From Mesorhizobium sp. M1D.F.Ca.ET.043.01.1.1 (GTDB lineage Bacteria; Pseudomonadota; Alphaproteobacteria; Rhizobiales; Rhizobiaceae): a stretch of 64,000 bases of DNA. The notes beneath the pieces were generated by a model. The model was not told where the DNA came from. It saw only the letters and a list, made by a program, of their open reading frames with translations, and did no database searches. A program made the position numbers and the translations under genes. Positions within the stretch are counted from its first letter, which is position 1; the number at the start of each line of letters is the position of its first letter. The stretch is from positions 1,984,001 through 2,048,000 of the forward strand of contig NZ_CP034444.1 in the NCBI RefSeq assembly GCF_003952385.1. The letters are read 5' to 3'. Positions 48,345-58,237 of the stretch are shown in pieces.

Positions 48345-50794
48345 GACGATTGCTCCATGTCAGATTGAGGGAATTGCCGGAGAAGCTCGGCGGCCCAATC
48401 GAGGCCGCGTGCACCGAGGAATCGGGAGGCAAAGCTGTCCTGCCCGTGCTTGGACAGCACGCTATCGATGAGCGTCTGCGTGGCCGGATCGGACGCGCCG
48501 CAAAGCGCAAGCGTGATGGGACCGAGGCCAAGCTCGAAGAGGCGATTACCGCGGCGCGATTGCAAATAGTAGTGACGCTTTGGCGTAGCGCGGGCGACCA
48601 GTTCGATCTGCCGTTCGTTCAGACCAAAGCGTTCGTAGGCTGCCCTCGCCTGCGGTTCCACGGCACGATCGTTGGGGAGAAAGATCCGTTGTGGGCAGCT
48701 CTCGATGATTGCCGGCGCGATTGAAGAACCAGCGATATCGGCAAGCGACTGCGTGGCGAAGATGACCGACACGTTTTTTTTGCGCAGCACCTTCAGCCAT
48801 TCGCGGATCCGCGCGGCGAAGAACGGATTGTCGAGATAGACCCACGCCTCGTCGAGCATGAGCAGTGTCGGCCGTCCGTCGAACCGCTCCTCAAGACGAT
48901 GAAAGAGATAGGTGAGCACCGGCGTCGTGACGGCGCCCTGGCTGTGCATCAGTTGCTCGGTCTCGAAACACTGCACATCCGACAAGGCCAACAGATCGTC
49001 ATCAGCATCGAGCAGCCGGCCGAAGGGACCGTCGAGTGTGTAAGGCATCAGCGCGGACTTTAGCGCGTTTGACTGAAGCAGGACCGATAAGCCCGTCAGT
49101 GTGCGTTCTTGCGCTGGCGCAGTGGCAAGGCTGCTGAGAGCCGACCAGACCGCCTCCTTCACTTCGGGCGTGAGAGTTACGTTCTCATGAGCAATGAGGC
49201 CGGCGATCCATTCGGCGGCCCAGCTGCGCGTGGCATGGTCGCCGATATTGCGAAGCGGCTGGAAGGCAAGAGAACCGTCCGCCCCCAATGCGTGGTGTTC
49301 TCCACCCATGGCGAGCGTTGCGGCACGAGCGGAATTGCCTTTGTCGAAGACATAGACCTGCGCGCCGGCATAGCGTCGGAACTGCAGAGCTACCAGCGCA
49401 AGCAGCACCGACTTGCCGGCGCCGGTCGGACCGACGATCAGCATGTGACCGACATCGTCGACATGGGTGGAAAGCCGGAACGGAGTTGACCCGCTCGTCT
49501 CGGCGAAGAGAAGCGGCGGGGCGTCGGTCTGGGTGACTTTCGCGACATGCTCGTTCGTCGCCGGGCCGGCCCACACCGACGACAGCGGCATGAGGTGGGC
49601 AAGGTTCAGGGTGTGAACGAGCGGCTGGCGAATATTGGCGTAGACATGACCGGGCAACGAGCCGAGCCAGGCCTCGACCGCATTGACGCTTTCGCGGATG
49701 GTGGTGAAGCCGAGTCCATTGATGACGCGCTCGACGGCGCGAAGTTTTTCCGCGGCGGCTTGGCGGTCCTCGTCCCACACCGTCACGGTAGTGGTGAGAT
49801 AGCCGAAGCCGACGTGATCGCCACCCAACGCCTGAAGGGCTTCGTCGGCATCGTGCGCCTTGTTGTCAGCATCGCTGTCGACCAGCGGGACCGGCTCGTT
49901 GGTTACAACCTCGCGCAGGATGGCCGAGATTGACTTGCGCTTGGCAAACCACTGCCGCCGCAACCGTGTCAGCGTCTTCGTGGCGGCAGTCTTGTCGAGC
50001 GGAATGAACCGCGTCACCCAGCGATAGGCAAAATCCTGATTATTGAGGGCGTCGAGGATCCCGGGCCGGGTGAGGTTCGGGAAGCCGAGGATGGTGAGGG
50101 TACGCAGATGCTGATCGCCCAGCATCGGTTCCAGGCCGCCGGTAAGCGGCACGTCGACGAGGAAGCCGTCGAGATACATCGGCGTTTCCGGCACTGTGAC
50201 CGGGTGGCGGCGGGTCGCGATTGTGCCGTGCAGGTAGGTTAGCGTCTCGGCATCCTCGAGCCCGCGCACTTCGGGCATGAAGCCGGAGAGAAGGTCCAGC
50301 ACACGCGCGGTTTCATCACGGAACCGCGTCATCTCCTGGCGCCAGTCTCGTTCGCCTTCGGAATGATGCGAGTCGACGAGCGCGCTTTCCGCCCGCGCTT
50401 GGCTGTCGGGCGATGGCATGAACAGCAAGGTCAGGTGATAGCGGCTTTCGAAATGCGCCACCTTGCCCTCAAAGGCCGCGCGGCGTTCTTCGTCGACCAA
50501 CCATGAGGCAGGGTCGGGAAAACGCGATTGAGGATAGCCCAACGCTTCGACGCGTTCGGCCTCGAAGAACAATGCCCAGCCGGAACCAAGTCGCCTCAAC
50601 GCATTGTTTGCCCGCGCGCAAATGCCAACAAGTTCGGCTTCCGTCGCGCTTTCGAGATCGGGGCCGCGGAACCGCAGCGTCCGCTGAAAGCTGCCGTCCT
50701 TGTTGAGCACGATGCCCGGCGCGACGAGTGCGACCCAGGGCAGATGGTCGGCAAGCCGGTCGGCCTTCCCGCGATATTCCGAAAGGTTCAGCAT
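48341..50794 (-). CDS. trbE: TrbE, conjugation ATPase (VirB4-like)
   Basis: The largest ATPase of the conjugation channel. The start at 50794 (MLNLSEYRGKADRLADHLPW) matches the family; longer read-through upstream belongs to trbD/trbC. Walker A is GPTGAGKSVLLALVA; Walker B includes TLLMLDEAWVYLDNPF; the VirB4 C-terminal motif is KNVSVIFATQSLADIAGSSI. About 817 residues. Overlaps trbD by 7 bp and trbJ by 4 bp. Confidence 0.95.
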   Translation of the reverse strand: MLNLSEYRGKADRLADHLPWVALVAPGIVLNKDGSFQRTLRFRGPDLESATEAELVGICARANNALRRLGSGWALFFEAERVEALGYPQSRFPDPASWLVDEERRAAFEGKVAHFESRYHLTLLFMPSPDSQARAESALVDSHHSEGERDWRQEMTRFRDETARVLDLLSGFMPEVRGLEDAETLTYLHGTIATRRHPVTVPETPMYLDGFLVDVPLTGGLEPMLGDQHLRTLTILGFPNLTRPGILDALNNQDFAYRWVTRFIPLDKTAATKTLTRLRRQWFAKRKSISAILREVVTNEPVPLVDSDADNKAHDADEALQALGGDHVGFGYLTTTVTVWDEDRQAAAEKLRAVERVINGLGFTTIRESVNAVEAWLGSLPGHVYANIRQPLVHTLNLAHLMPLSSVWAGPATNEHVAKVTQTDAPPLLFAETSGSTPFRLSTHVDDVGHMLIVGPTGAGKSVLLALVALQFRRYAGAQVYVFDKGNSARAATLAMGGEHHALGADGSLAFQPLRNIGDHATRSWAAEWIAGLIAHENVTLTPEVKEAVWSALSSLATAPAQERTLTGLSVLLQSNALKSALMPYTLDGPFGRLLDADDDLLALSDVQCFETEQLMHSQGAVTTPVLTYLFHRLEERFDGRPTLLMLDEAWVYLDNPFFAARIREWLKVLRKKNVSVIFATQSLADIAGSSIAPAIIESCPQRIFLPNDRAVEPQARAAYERFGLNERQIELVARATPKRHYYLQSRRGNRLFELGLGPITLALCGASDPATQTLIDSVLSKHGQDSFASRFLGARGLDWAAELLRQFPQSDMEQSS

Positions 50795-51060
50795 GCCAGC
50801 CACCCCCTCAGACGAAGGTGCCGGACAAGCACGCTGGCAAAGTCCGGATCGCGGCGGGCGGCAAAGACCGCCAGCGTGTGGCCGGCAGTCCAGAGCACCA
50901 GCCCCGCTATCCATTGCTGAAGGCCGAGCCCGATGGCTGCGGCAACTGTGCCGTTGAGGATCGCTACCGCTCGCGGCGCCCCGCCCAGCAGGATCGGTTC
51001 GGTCAAAGCGCGGTGAACCGGCACCTCGAAGCCTTCGATATGCTGTTCTCCGGTGGCCAT
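50788..51060 (-). CDS. trbD: TrbD, small T4SS membrane protein (VirB3-like)
   Basis: A 90-residue VirB3-type protein: EGFEVPVHRALTEPILLGGA with the P-V-H-R-A-L-T-x-P motif, then hydrophobic VAILNGTVAAAIGLGLQQWI and IAGLVLWTAGHTLAVFAARR, ending RHLRLRGWLAC. It helps anchor TrbE at the membrane. The order trbC-trbD-trbE with end overlaps is preserved. Confidence 0.94.
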   Translation of the reverse strand: MATGEQHIEGFEVPVHRALTEPILLGGAPRAVAILNGTVAAAIGLGLQQWIAGLVLWTAGHTLAVFAARRDPDFASVLVRHLRLRGWLAC

Positions 51061-51368
51061 CAGACGAGTGCCCCGCCGCCGAAGGAGAAGAAGGAGAGGA
51101 AGAAACTCGATGCCGCGAATGCGATCGACAGCCCGAAGACGATCTGGATAAGCCGGCGAAAACCGCCTGCCGTGTCACCAAAGGCGAGCGTCAGGCCGGT
51201 GGTGATGATGATGATCACCGCGACGATCTTGGCGACCGGGCCCTGCACAGATTCCAAAATTTGCTGCAGCGGTTGTTCCCAGGGCATGCCGGAACCAGCC
51301 GCGTATGCCGGGGCGGTGACTAGAAGCGCGAGCGCGGTGGACGAAAGAAAGCGGAGCTTCTTGAGCAT
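51060..51368 (-). CDS. trbC: TrbC, conjugative pilin (VirB2-like)
   Basis: Prepilin of the conjugative pilus. A long signal peptide (LRFLSSTALALLVTAPAYA) precedes MPWEQPLQQILESVQGPVAK and two membrane helices (IVAVIIIITTGLTLAFG; IVFGLSIAFAASSFFLSFFS). TrbC pilins are cleaved and often cyclised. The ATG at 51368 has an AAAGG eight bases upstream. 102 residues. Confidence 0.95.
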   Translation of the reverse strand: MLKKLRFLSSTALALLVTAPAYAAGSGMPWEQPLQQILESVQGPVAKIVAVIIIITTGLTLAFGDTAGGFRRLIQIVFGLSIAFAASSFFLSFFSFGGGALV

Positions 51369-51379
51369 GAAGTGACCTT

Positions 51380-52348
51380 TCAAAGCTGCTGGAGTTGAGG
51401 AGGCGTGAGCTGGGTGACGGCGTAATCGCCGCTGCCGTCGAGACCGGTGACCTCAGCAATCGCGTCGACGCGGCGCGATGATCCGCGCCCGGCGATGAAG
51501 ACGATCAGATCGATCGCATCGGCGATGAGGCGTCGAGGAACGGTGACGACGGCCTCCTGAGCGAGTTGCTCAATACGGTAAAGAGCGGAGCGCGCCGAAT
51601 TGGCGTGAACCGTGGCGATGCCGCCGGGGTGGCCCGTGTTCCATGCCTTGAGCATATCGAGCGCTTCCGCGCCCCTCACTTCGCCGACAATGATGCGGTC
51701 GGGTCTGAGCCGGAGCGTGGAGCGCACGAGATCGGCAAGCGTCACAGAACCACGCCTCGTTCTCAAGGCAACGCAGTCCTTTGCTGCGCATTGCAGCTCG
51801 CGCGTATCCTCGATCAGGATCACCCGCTCGTCGCAGTCGGCGACTTCGGTGAGCAGCGCATTGGCAAGGGTCGTCTTGCCCGAGGACGTGCCGCCTGCGA
51901 CCAGGATATTGCGCCGCTCGCGCACTGCCTTCCTCAGCGCATCGGCCTGCAGCGGCGATATGATGCGGTCGGCGACATAGTTGGCCAGCGTGTAGAGTTT
52001 TGCCGCTGGTTTGCGAATGGCGAAGCACGGCGCCAGCACCACAGGCGGCAGCAGTCCTTCGAATCGTTCGCCCGACGGCAGTTCCGCACTGACGATCGGG
52101 TTGTCGGCATGGGCCTCGGCGCGCATATGGGACGCGACCAGGCGGATAATGCGCTCCGCCTCCGAAGGATGCATGTGCACGCCGGTATCGACCCGGCCTT
52201 CGCCCAACCGGTCGAGCCGCAGCGCGCCGTCGGGATTGACCATCACCTCGATAACCAATGAATCGGAGAGCGCCTCGGTGATCGCAGGGCCCATGGCGGT
52301 GCGCAGCATCGCGCGGCGACGATGGTCGGCCTCCGGATGAGAGCTCAT
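51380..52348 (-). CDS. trbB: TrbB, hexameric T4SS ATPase (VirB11-like)
   Basis: VirB11-type ATPase that drives pilus assembly and transfer. Walker A in NILVAGGTSSGKTTLANALL, Asp box IEDTRELQC, His box DRIIVGEVRGAEALDMLKAW then NTGHPGGIATVHANS. 322 residues. The ATG overlaps the stop of the upstream RHH gene as ATGA; it heads the trb genes. Confidence 0.96.
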   Translation of the reverse strand: MSSHPEADHRRRAMLRTAMGPAITEALSDSLVIEVMVNPDGALRLDRLGEGRVDTGVHMHPSEAERIIRLVASHMRAEAHADNPIVSAELPSGERFEGLLPPVVLAPCFAIRKPAAKLYTLANYVADRIISPLQADALRKAVRERRNILVAGGTSSGKTTLANALLTEVADCDERVILIEDTRELQCAAKDCVALRTRRGSVTLADLVRSTLRLRPDRIIVGEVRGAEALDMLKAWNTGHPGGIATVHANSARSALYRIEQLAQEAVVTVPRRLIADAIDLIVFIAGRGSSRRVDAIAEVTGLDGSGDYAVTQLTPPQLQQL

Positions 52349-52758
52349 CGTTCCCCTCCCCTGCCGTTCTCCTTGCCGAGCGACCGTTTCCCGGAAGCAA
52401 TCTGGCGACCGACCTGCTCGACGAATTTGTCGAAACGGTCCTGGGCAATGGCTTGCGTCGCCTTGTCTGGGACAGGCGTGTGCGCGTGAAGCGTGATCGA
52501 AAAGCGAATGAAGAGCGCCAGGCTCTCCAGGATCATTTCGGCATCGCGCCGGACTTGAACGAGGTCGCGTGAAAGACGATCGAGCCGCACACCGTAGCGC
52601 CGGTCGAGCTCGTTCTCGCCACGCCGCTCGATAAAAGCCTCAACCGCCTTGGCCACAATGGCTGATTTGGTCGTCGAGGGATCGCGACTGAGGTTCTCCA
52701 GCCTCTCGCTCAATTCGGGTTCGAGCAGAAACTGGTGACGAATGCGGGGGGTCTTCAT
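52345..52758 (-). CDS. CopG/ribbon-helix-helix protein of the conjugation cluster
   Basis: The N-terminus HQFLLEPELSERLENLSRDP followed by STTKSAIVAKAVEAFIERRG is a ribbon-helix-helix DNA-binding pattern. The rest has a helical C-terminal region. Proteins of this kind sit between traG and trbB in alphaproteobacterial conjugation clusters and may regulate them. Start at 52758 (MKTPRIRHQF). 137 residues. Confidence 0.82.
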   Translation of the reverse strand: MKTPRIRHQFLLEPELSERLENLSRDPSTTKSAIVAKAVEAFIERRGENELDRRYGVRLDRLSRDLVQVRRDAEMILESLALFIRFSITLHAHTPVPDKATQAIAQDRFDKFVEQVGRQIASGKRSLGKENGRGGER

Positions 52759-52874
52759 GCGGCTTGTTCCGACGGGCCGGCGTTGCGTTGGCGACGGGAA
52801 CAAGCATCGGCCAAACCCCCGAAATCGCTTATGGCCGTTATCTACGCTGAAGTACGCCGGCTACGCGCCGGCGT

Positions 52875-54905
52875 TCAGAAGCCGGGCACGATGTCCTTGT
52901 CGTCGCCCCTTCCCTCGTTGATGCCATAGGCACGCCCGACGGTGGAGATCCGGTCCATGACGCGCTTGTCGGCCATCGCCTCGCTATCATCATCTGCGGG
53001 TGGGGACAGATCGTCCTGGTCCGGTTCCCGGGTGACGGCGGTATGTTCTTCGGGCAGGCCGGGATGGCGCTGCTGCTGAACACCTCCCTCGTCGGCAAGC
53101 GCGGCGCCAGCGTTTTCGTCGTCGGAGGCAAGACGACGGTCGACTCGGCGTACTTGGCCAGTCCAGTCGTCTTGGCGCGGCGCAGGGGAGTCTGCGTAGA
53201 GAGTGTCATGCAGCACCGGCGCAGGCAGCATCCGTTCGGTGAAATTCTGATCCTCGTAGTAGCGCAGCTTTTTGGCGCGGATGGGGGGCAATCCCGAAAC
53301 GAGCACCAGTTCGTCCGAAGGCGGCAATTGCATCACCTCGCCAGGTGTCAGCAGCTGCCGGGCGGTTTCCTGGCGGCTCACCATGACATGCGAGAGCCAG
53401 GGCGCCAGCCGGTGGCCCGCATAGTTGCGCATCGATCTCAATTCCGTGGCCGTGCCAAGCGCGTCCGAGATTCGCTTGGCCGTGCGCTCATCGTTGGAGG
53501 AAAAGGCAATTCGCACATGGCAATTGTCCAGAATGGCGTTGTTCTCGCCATACGCTTTGGAGATCTGGTTCAACGATTGCGCGATCAAGTAGGCGCGAAT
53601 TCCGTAACCGGCCATAAAGGCGAGCGCGGTCTCAAAGAAGTCGAGGCGACCGAGCGCCGGAAACTCATCCAGCATCATGAGCAGTTGATGCTTGCGACCC
53701 TTCTTTGGGTCACCCTCGAGGCGCTCCGTGAGCCGTCTGCCGATCTGGTTCAGGATCAGCCGCACCAAAGGCTTGGTGCGCGAAATGTCAGATGGCGGCA
53801 CGACCAGATAGAGCGATGTAGGCCGCGCGGCATCCATCAAGTCGGCGATCCGCCAGTCACAAGACGAAGTGGCTGCAGCCACGGTCGGATCATGGTAGAG
53901 CCCGAGAAAAGACATGGCGGTCGAGAGGACGCCTGAACGCTCGTTCTCCGACTTGTTCAGCACCTCGCGCGCCGCAGAAGCCACAACGGGGTGTACTTGA
54001 GGCCTTTCCGCCGCGCCCAGATGGTTGGTCGTCATCATCCGCTGTAGCGTTGCAACAAATGAGCGCTGCGGGTCCGACAAGAACGTGGCGACCCGAGCGA
54101 GTGTCTTTTCCTCCTCGGCATAGAGGACGTGCAGGATGGCGCCGACCAAGAGTGAATGGCTGGTCTTCTCCCAATGATTACGCCGCTCCAGCGCGCCCTC
54201 AGGATCGACCAAGATGTCGGCGATGTTCTGAACGTCGCGGACCTCGTTCGGACCTTTGCGCACTTCCAAGAGTGGGTTGTAGCGGGCCGATCGCGGATCA
54301 GTCGGATTGAACAATAGGCAATACGAGAACTTCGACCGCCAGCCGGAGGTCAGCTGCCAGTTCTCGCCTTTGATGTCGTGAATGACGGCCGATCCGGACC
54401 AGGAGAGAAGAGTTGGGACAACCAGTCCGACGCCCTTGCCCGAACGTGTCGGCGCAAACGCCATGACGTGCTCCGGCCCGTCATGACGCAGATACCGATC
54501 CTGCAGTTTGCCAAGGAAGACGCCGGCCGGCTGAAACAGCCCTGCTTTGTCGATCTCCCGCGTCGCCGCCCATCGAGAGGAGCCATAGGTAGTAACCAAC
54601 CCGCGCTGGCGCGCGCGCCACAGGGAACCAGCGATTGCAGCGGCAAAGCCCATCAATCCACTGGTGCCCGCAAGCATGCCCGCCTTGTCGAATACCTCGG
54701 GCGCATAGGCATCGAATTGGAACCACCATTCCAACAGTTTCCACGGCTCGTAGATCGGCCAGCCAGCCGCGACAAACCATGGCGCGCCGAGTTGTTCCTG
54801 AAAGGCCAGCATTTGAGCGCACCATTGCGTGGCAGCCCACACGCCGATCAGAACGATGGCGAACACAATGGCGATCTGCCCAATCAGAAGCTTTGTGGGC
54901 GTCAT
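52875..54905 (-). CDS. traG: TraG, conjugation coupling protein (VirD4-like)
   Basis: TraG/VirD4 links the relaxosome with the T4SS and is an ATPase. Two N-terminal membrane segments (LLIGQIAIVFAIVLIGVWAA; GLMGFAAAIAGSLW) precede Walker A in APTRSGKGVGLVVPTL and Walker B LMMLDEFPALGRL. Motifs KGENWQLTSGWR and LIAQSLNQISKAYGENN are typical. 676 residues, normal size. It is upstream of the RHH gene and trb genes on the same strand. No relaxase gene (traA/virD2-like) is in the window, so DNA processing genes must lie elsewhere. Confidence 0.96.
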   Translation of the reverse strand: MTPTKLLIGQIAIVFAIVLIGVWAATQWCAQMLAFQEQLGAPWFVAAGWPIYEPWKLLEWWFQFDAYAPEVFDKAGMLAGTSGLMGFAAAIAGSLWRARQRGLVTTYGSSRWAATREIDKAGLFQPAGVFLGKLQDRYLRHDGPEHVMAFAPTRSGKGVGLVVPTLLSWSGSAVIHDIKGENWQLTSGWRSKFSYCLLFNPTDPRSARYNPLLEVRKGPNEVRDVQNIADILVDPEGALERRNHWEKTSHSLLVGAILHVLYAEEEKTLARVATFLSDPQRSFVATLQRMMTTNHLGAAERPQVHPVVASAAREVLNKSENERSGVLSTAMSFLGLYHDPTVAAATSSCDWRIADLMDAARPTSLYLVVPPSDISRTKPLVRLILNQIGRRLTERLEGDPKKGRKHQLLMMLDEFPALGRLDFFETALAFMAGYGIRAYLIAQSLNQISKAYGENNAILDNCHVRIAFSSNDERTAKRISDALGTATELRSMRNYAGHRLAPWLSHVMVSRQETARQLLTPGEVMQLPPSDELVLVSGLPPIRAKKLRYYEDQNFTERMLPAPVLHDTLYADSPAPRQDDWTGQVRRVDRRLASDDENAGAALADEGGVQQQRHPGLPEEHTAVTREPDQDDLSPPADDDSEAMADKRVMDRISTVGRAYGINEGRGDDKDIVPGF

Positions 54906-55075
54906 TGGATTGCTCCGCTGTTCTGGAGAGGTGGATCGAGCATCGCCCGGGGCGGGCGGAAGAGGAATGCACTCTATGTACGACTTGGTGCGATGAGAGG
55001 GTTTGGCGCGCCGTTGCTCTCCTTCGAGGTGGGTATCGATATTCGGGCATTCCCGAGCAAGTCTTGACTGCTGTG

Positions 55076-55327
55076 TCAGAGGGGGGCCGGTATCGTTCGT
55101 GCTCTCGTGAGCACGTCGGATATTTGGTCGGGGAGCTGGCGGTAGCGTGCGGGCAAGCCGCTGAGGAAATCCTGAACATCGAACCCGATCTGAGGTACAA
55201 CAGGCCTATCGAGGTCGGCTCGCGAGGTCGGCTGCCCGCCACGGGAATTTCTCAGGCGAGCTGGGACATATTGGGCGCTGAGTGTATCTTGGGCGATCTT
55301 ATCGGACGCCGAATTGACGACATTCAT
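55076..55327 (-). CDS. Small hypothetical protein
   Basis: An 83-residue frame (MNVVNSASDKIAQDTLSAQY; DFLSGLPARYRQLPDQISDV) with natural-looking composition, in the same direction as traG and in the otherwise empty interval 54906-55469. No family recognised and no strong ribosome site noticed. Confidence 0.3.
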   Translation of the reverse strand: MNVVNSASDKIAQDTLSAQYVPARLRNSRGGQPTSRADLDRPVVPQIGFDVQDFLSGLPARYRQLPDQISDVLTRARTIPAPL

Positions 55328-55469
55328 TGTGTGGCAAGGTTCGCCGGCGATGCTGTCGAACAGAGGCCGCGATCACTCCCCGGCCGTGGCACATCGGCGC
55401 GCTGCAGAATCTCGATGGGCCACCGTTTCAACGCCCACGCGGATGTCCACAGACGCGTTCCGCCAAGCG

Positions 55470-55859
55470 CTAGTTGCAAAGCATATGACCCGCATTTCGC
55501 AACGCCTCTAGGAACAGGCTAGCTAGGTGAGTGACATCGATTTTGGCCTGCATTGACACCGGCATGCTGGCCCAAGTTTCCAACGGCACAATGAAGCGGG
55601 AAAAGGTACCATTTACGACGCAGTAGCGGCTAACAAGGCCTTGTCTGTCCAACGCCACCACACCCATCTGGTCGTCTCGATATCGGATGGCCGCGATCCG
55701 CTGGATGTCGGCGTCATCGTCGACCCGCGCGTCGAAAAGCAGGGTTCCGCGGCTCCTCGCTGCTATTTCCGCCGCTTTGTCATTGAAGCTCAAGCAGAGT
55801 GAGCGGACGCTTTCCACTGCCATCTGGAAAACCAACAAATCCAGTTCATTCACGGCCAT
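55470..55859 (-). CDS. Hypothetical soluble protein
   Basis: From the ATG at 55859 the 129-residue protein (MAVNELDLLVFQMAVESVRS) has an alternating helix/strand pattern: RSRGTLLFDARVDDDADIQR, GVVALDRQGLVSRYCVVNGT. No family recognised. It stands alone between traG and hemN; a longer start at 55901 is possible. Confidence 0.45.
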   Translation of the reverse strand: MAVNELDLLVFQMAVESVRSLCLSFNDKAAEIAARSRGTLLFDARVDDDADIQRIAAIRYRDDQMGVVALDRQGLVSRYCVVNGTFSRFIVPLETWASMPVSMQAKIDVTHLASLFLEALRNAGHMLCN

Positions 55860-55901
55860 GTGGGCAGTTGAGCCATTAGATGGATTATTGCAATGTCGCA
55901 C

Positions 55902-56263
55902 ACGGCTTGTTCACAGGTGTCGACCAACTCCACACGCCGATCGTTTTAGTCGACCGCCGACAGACGGCTGCTCCTTGGCTGCCGCTCCTGAGGGGCGCTC
56001 ACGGGCGTTAACGAGGCCCGGCTTCTGCACCACTCTTGAGAAACTTTTGCTTCCGCGCCGCTTCGCCAATCTGCGCCTCGCCTCTGCAGCCGTCCGCTTA
56101 TCGGACGCAGATCTCGAGGCTCGTTGGGCCCTTACCGTGGCCTTCTTCGAGGGCGGGAAGCCGCTTGAGCCCCGCTACGCCGGCGACGGCTAAGAAATCC
56201 TGACCTACAAGAAGGCAAACCGCATGTGCTTCGACTTTCCCTTCGGCGTCGCCTTGGCCTCCC
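55902..56263. other. Gene-free stretch upstream of the hypothetical gene
   Basis: Plus-strand frames ending near 56193 (LPRRFANLRLASAAVRLSDA) look slightly protein-like but have no proper start or family. I annotate no gene. Confidence 0.35.
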
Positions 56264-57607
56264 TCACACTCGTTGGTTGACTCGCGGGGCACCCCGGTCG
56301 AGAAAAGCATCGAATGCGGCAGCAACAGAGCGAATCGCAAAGCGATGCTGCCGCGATACGCGGACAAAACCCTTTTCGATGTCCACAATTCCGTCCTTAG
56401 TAAGCATCGCCAAGCGTTCAGCTGATTCGAGAAAATGGATCGGATCAGACCCGTGGGCGGCACAGATTGCCGGCACATCGGCCTCGAGATCGCACATTAA
56501 TCGCTCGATGATTGCGGCTCGCGCGCGGTCTTCGTCGGTAAGACGGTAGCCCTTTGACGTCGCCAGACGGCCAGCTGCGATGTGCCGGCTGTAGGAATCC
56601 CGTGTAACCTCGTTCTGGACGTAACCCTCGCCGACACGCCCGATAGCCGACGCGCCGAAACCGATCACGGTTTTGCAGGTGTCGGCCGAGTAACCCAGCG
56701 AGTTGCGCCGCAGGCGACCGGTTTTCTGTGCCAGGGCGAGATCGTCGTCCGGCAAGGCGAAATGGTCGAGCCCGATCTCTCGGTAGCCGGCGGCAATCAG
56801 CGTCACAGCAATGGCCGCATCCTGTTCGGCGCGGGCAGCGCTGCCTGGAAGAGATGCCTCCTCGATGAGGCGCTGATTCCTAATAAAGGACGGGATGTGG
56901 GAGTAGCCGAACGCCGCAAGCCGGTTGGGGCGCATGGCGACCGCCGCTCTCGTGGTCTCGACGCAAGATTGCACCGTTTGATGCGGGAGACCAAAGATGA
57001 GGTCGAAGTTGATGCTTCTCACTCCATGCCGACGCAGCATTTCGACGGCAGCCGCGGTTTGCGCCTCAGTTTGGACCCGGTTGATCGCTTTTTGAACAAT
57101 GGGATCGAAGCTCTGCACGCCGAGGCTCGCGCGGTTCACGCCTGCTGCTTCCAAGGCTTCGGCCATGTCGGCCGTGAACGTGCGTGGGTCGATCTCGACG
57201 GCGATCGTAGCCGTTTTTTCGAGCGCAAAGCGGCGGCGCAGCAACTCCATCAGGGCGAGGAACTCTACTGGCCCCATGAGAGTTGGCGTTCCCCCGCCAA
57301 AATGCACATCGCTGACGGGCAGCGCCTGCGGCGCGTGCTCCGAGACCAAACGTATCTCGTCATGCAGCGCCGCCAGATAATTGAAGATCGGCGCATCATG
57401 GCGAGTGATTGCGGTGGGAAAGCCGCAAAACCAGCACTTTGATCGGCAGAACGGAACGTGCAAGTAAAGTGACGCCGGATCGTCAGTCGGTAGGTTCCTG
57501 AGCCATTCCTCATAAGCCTCGGCGCCGACCGCCCCAGAGAACTCCGAGACAGTCGGATAGATGGTGTACCAAGGCAGGCGGACCTCGCGATCTTTTGTGG
57601 TCTGCAA
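56264..57607 (-). CDS. hemN: HemN, oxygen-independent coproporphyrinogen III dehydrogenase
   Basis: Radical SAM enzyme that oxidises coproporphyrinogen III in heme synthesis without oxygen, needed in nodules. The HemN-specific LPWYTIYPTVSEF precedes the cluster site YLHVPFCRSKCWFCGF with C54, C58 and C61. Classical HemN has a further Cys two residues on; here it is Phe63. VHFGGGTPTLM is the SAM-binding glycine motif; EIDPRTFTADMAEALEAAGV and SLGVQSFDPIVQKAINRVQ follow the family. 447 residues, normal length. A microaerobic promoter box was not found immediately upstream. Confidence 0.93.
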   Translation of the reverse strand: MQTTKDREVRLPWYTIYPTVSEFSGAVGAEAYEEWLRNLPTDDPASLYLHVPFCRSKCWFCGFPTAITRHDAPIFNYLAALHDEIRLVSEHAPQALPVSDVHFGGGTPTLMGPVEFLALMELLRRRFALEKTATIAVEIDPRTFTADMAEALEAAGVNRASLGVQSFDPIVQKAINRVQTEAQTAAAVEMLRRHGVRSINFDLIFGLPHQTVQSCVETTRAAVAMRPNRLAAFGYSHIPSFIRNQRLIEEASLPGSAARAEQDAAIAVTLIAAGYREIGLDHFALPDDDLALAQKTGRLRRNSLGYSADTCKTVIGFGASAIGRVGEGYVQNEVTRDSYSRHIAAGRLATSKGYRLTDEDRARAAIIERLMCDLEADVPAICAAHGSDPIHFLESAERLAMLTKDGIVDIEKGFVRVSRQHRFAIRSVAAAFDAFLDRGAPRVNQRV

Positions 57608-58237
57608 TAGTTACCGTCCCATGTTGATGCCTTCCATCCTTACCACTGCGCTCTCCTGTGTCTTTGCGCTATATCAGGCCGTTCCGCTTTCGGTCTGATT
57701 CGCAGCGATAAGCGCTGTTCAGCCTTGGCTGGACAGCGACGGTATGAGGACGCGCTGGTCAGCGACAAGCGCCATGGGTTTCCCGTCGAGAGGATCGTGC
57801 ACACGTTTGGGGCTACTATCTTATCCCCTTCCCTTCAGCGTCCGCCTGGGCGAGGAGACGCTGCTGGAAGGCGGCATGCCGCATCTGACTAGTCGGATGC
57901 GGGCTCGGCCAGTATCCCAGCTTCGATATCGACCGGATCGGGCGGCGACTCCAATGCAACCTTGGCGTCCAAAGACCTCGACGCGCTGACCGCCGCCGGC
58001 GTGACCGCGCTCGCCGCGCAGGATCCTTCGGACAAGCAGATCACTTACGTCAAGGCGCCGTTCACGTCGCTGGCGGGGTTGCCCGTAGGCACAGCCAAGC
58101 AGCGTGAGGGGCGGCCAAAGGGATAACCAATCGTTGCTAACCGGCATGCTCCACCAAGGCGGTGCGCGCTTGCGCCGGTTGAAGGGCTTGGAGTTTTCCC
58201 AACGGTGCGAGCGTTGCGACCTATGAAAGGCTCCCAA
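57608..58237. other. Gene-free stretch with a coding remnant
   Basis: A plus-strand frame ending at 58125 (SKDLDALTAAGVTALAAQDP; SDKQITYVKAPFTSLAGLPV) looks like the tail of a decayed protein, but it has no start and I cannot name it. The rest shows nothing. Confidence 0.3.

Noticed and set aside
54635..55522. 295-codon plus-strand frame
   Set aside because: Its first part is antisense to traG and the translation is Arg/Ser-rich without any recognisable domain.
57608..57760. FNR-type box upstream of hemN
   Set aside because: No TGA-N6-TCA palindrome was found in this interval, so microaerobic control there is not supported.
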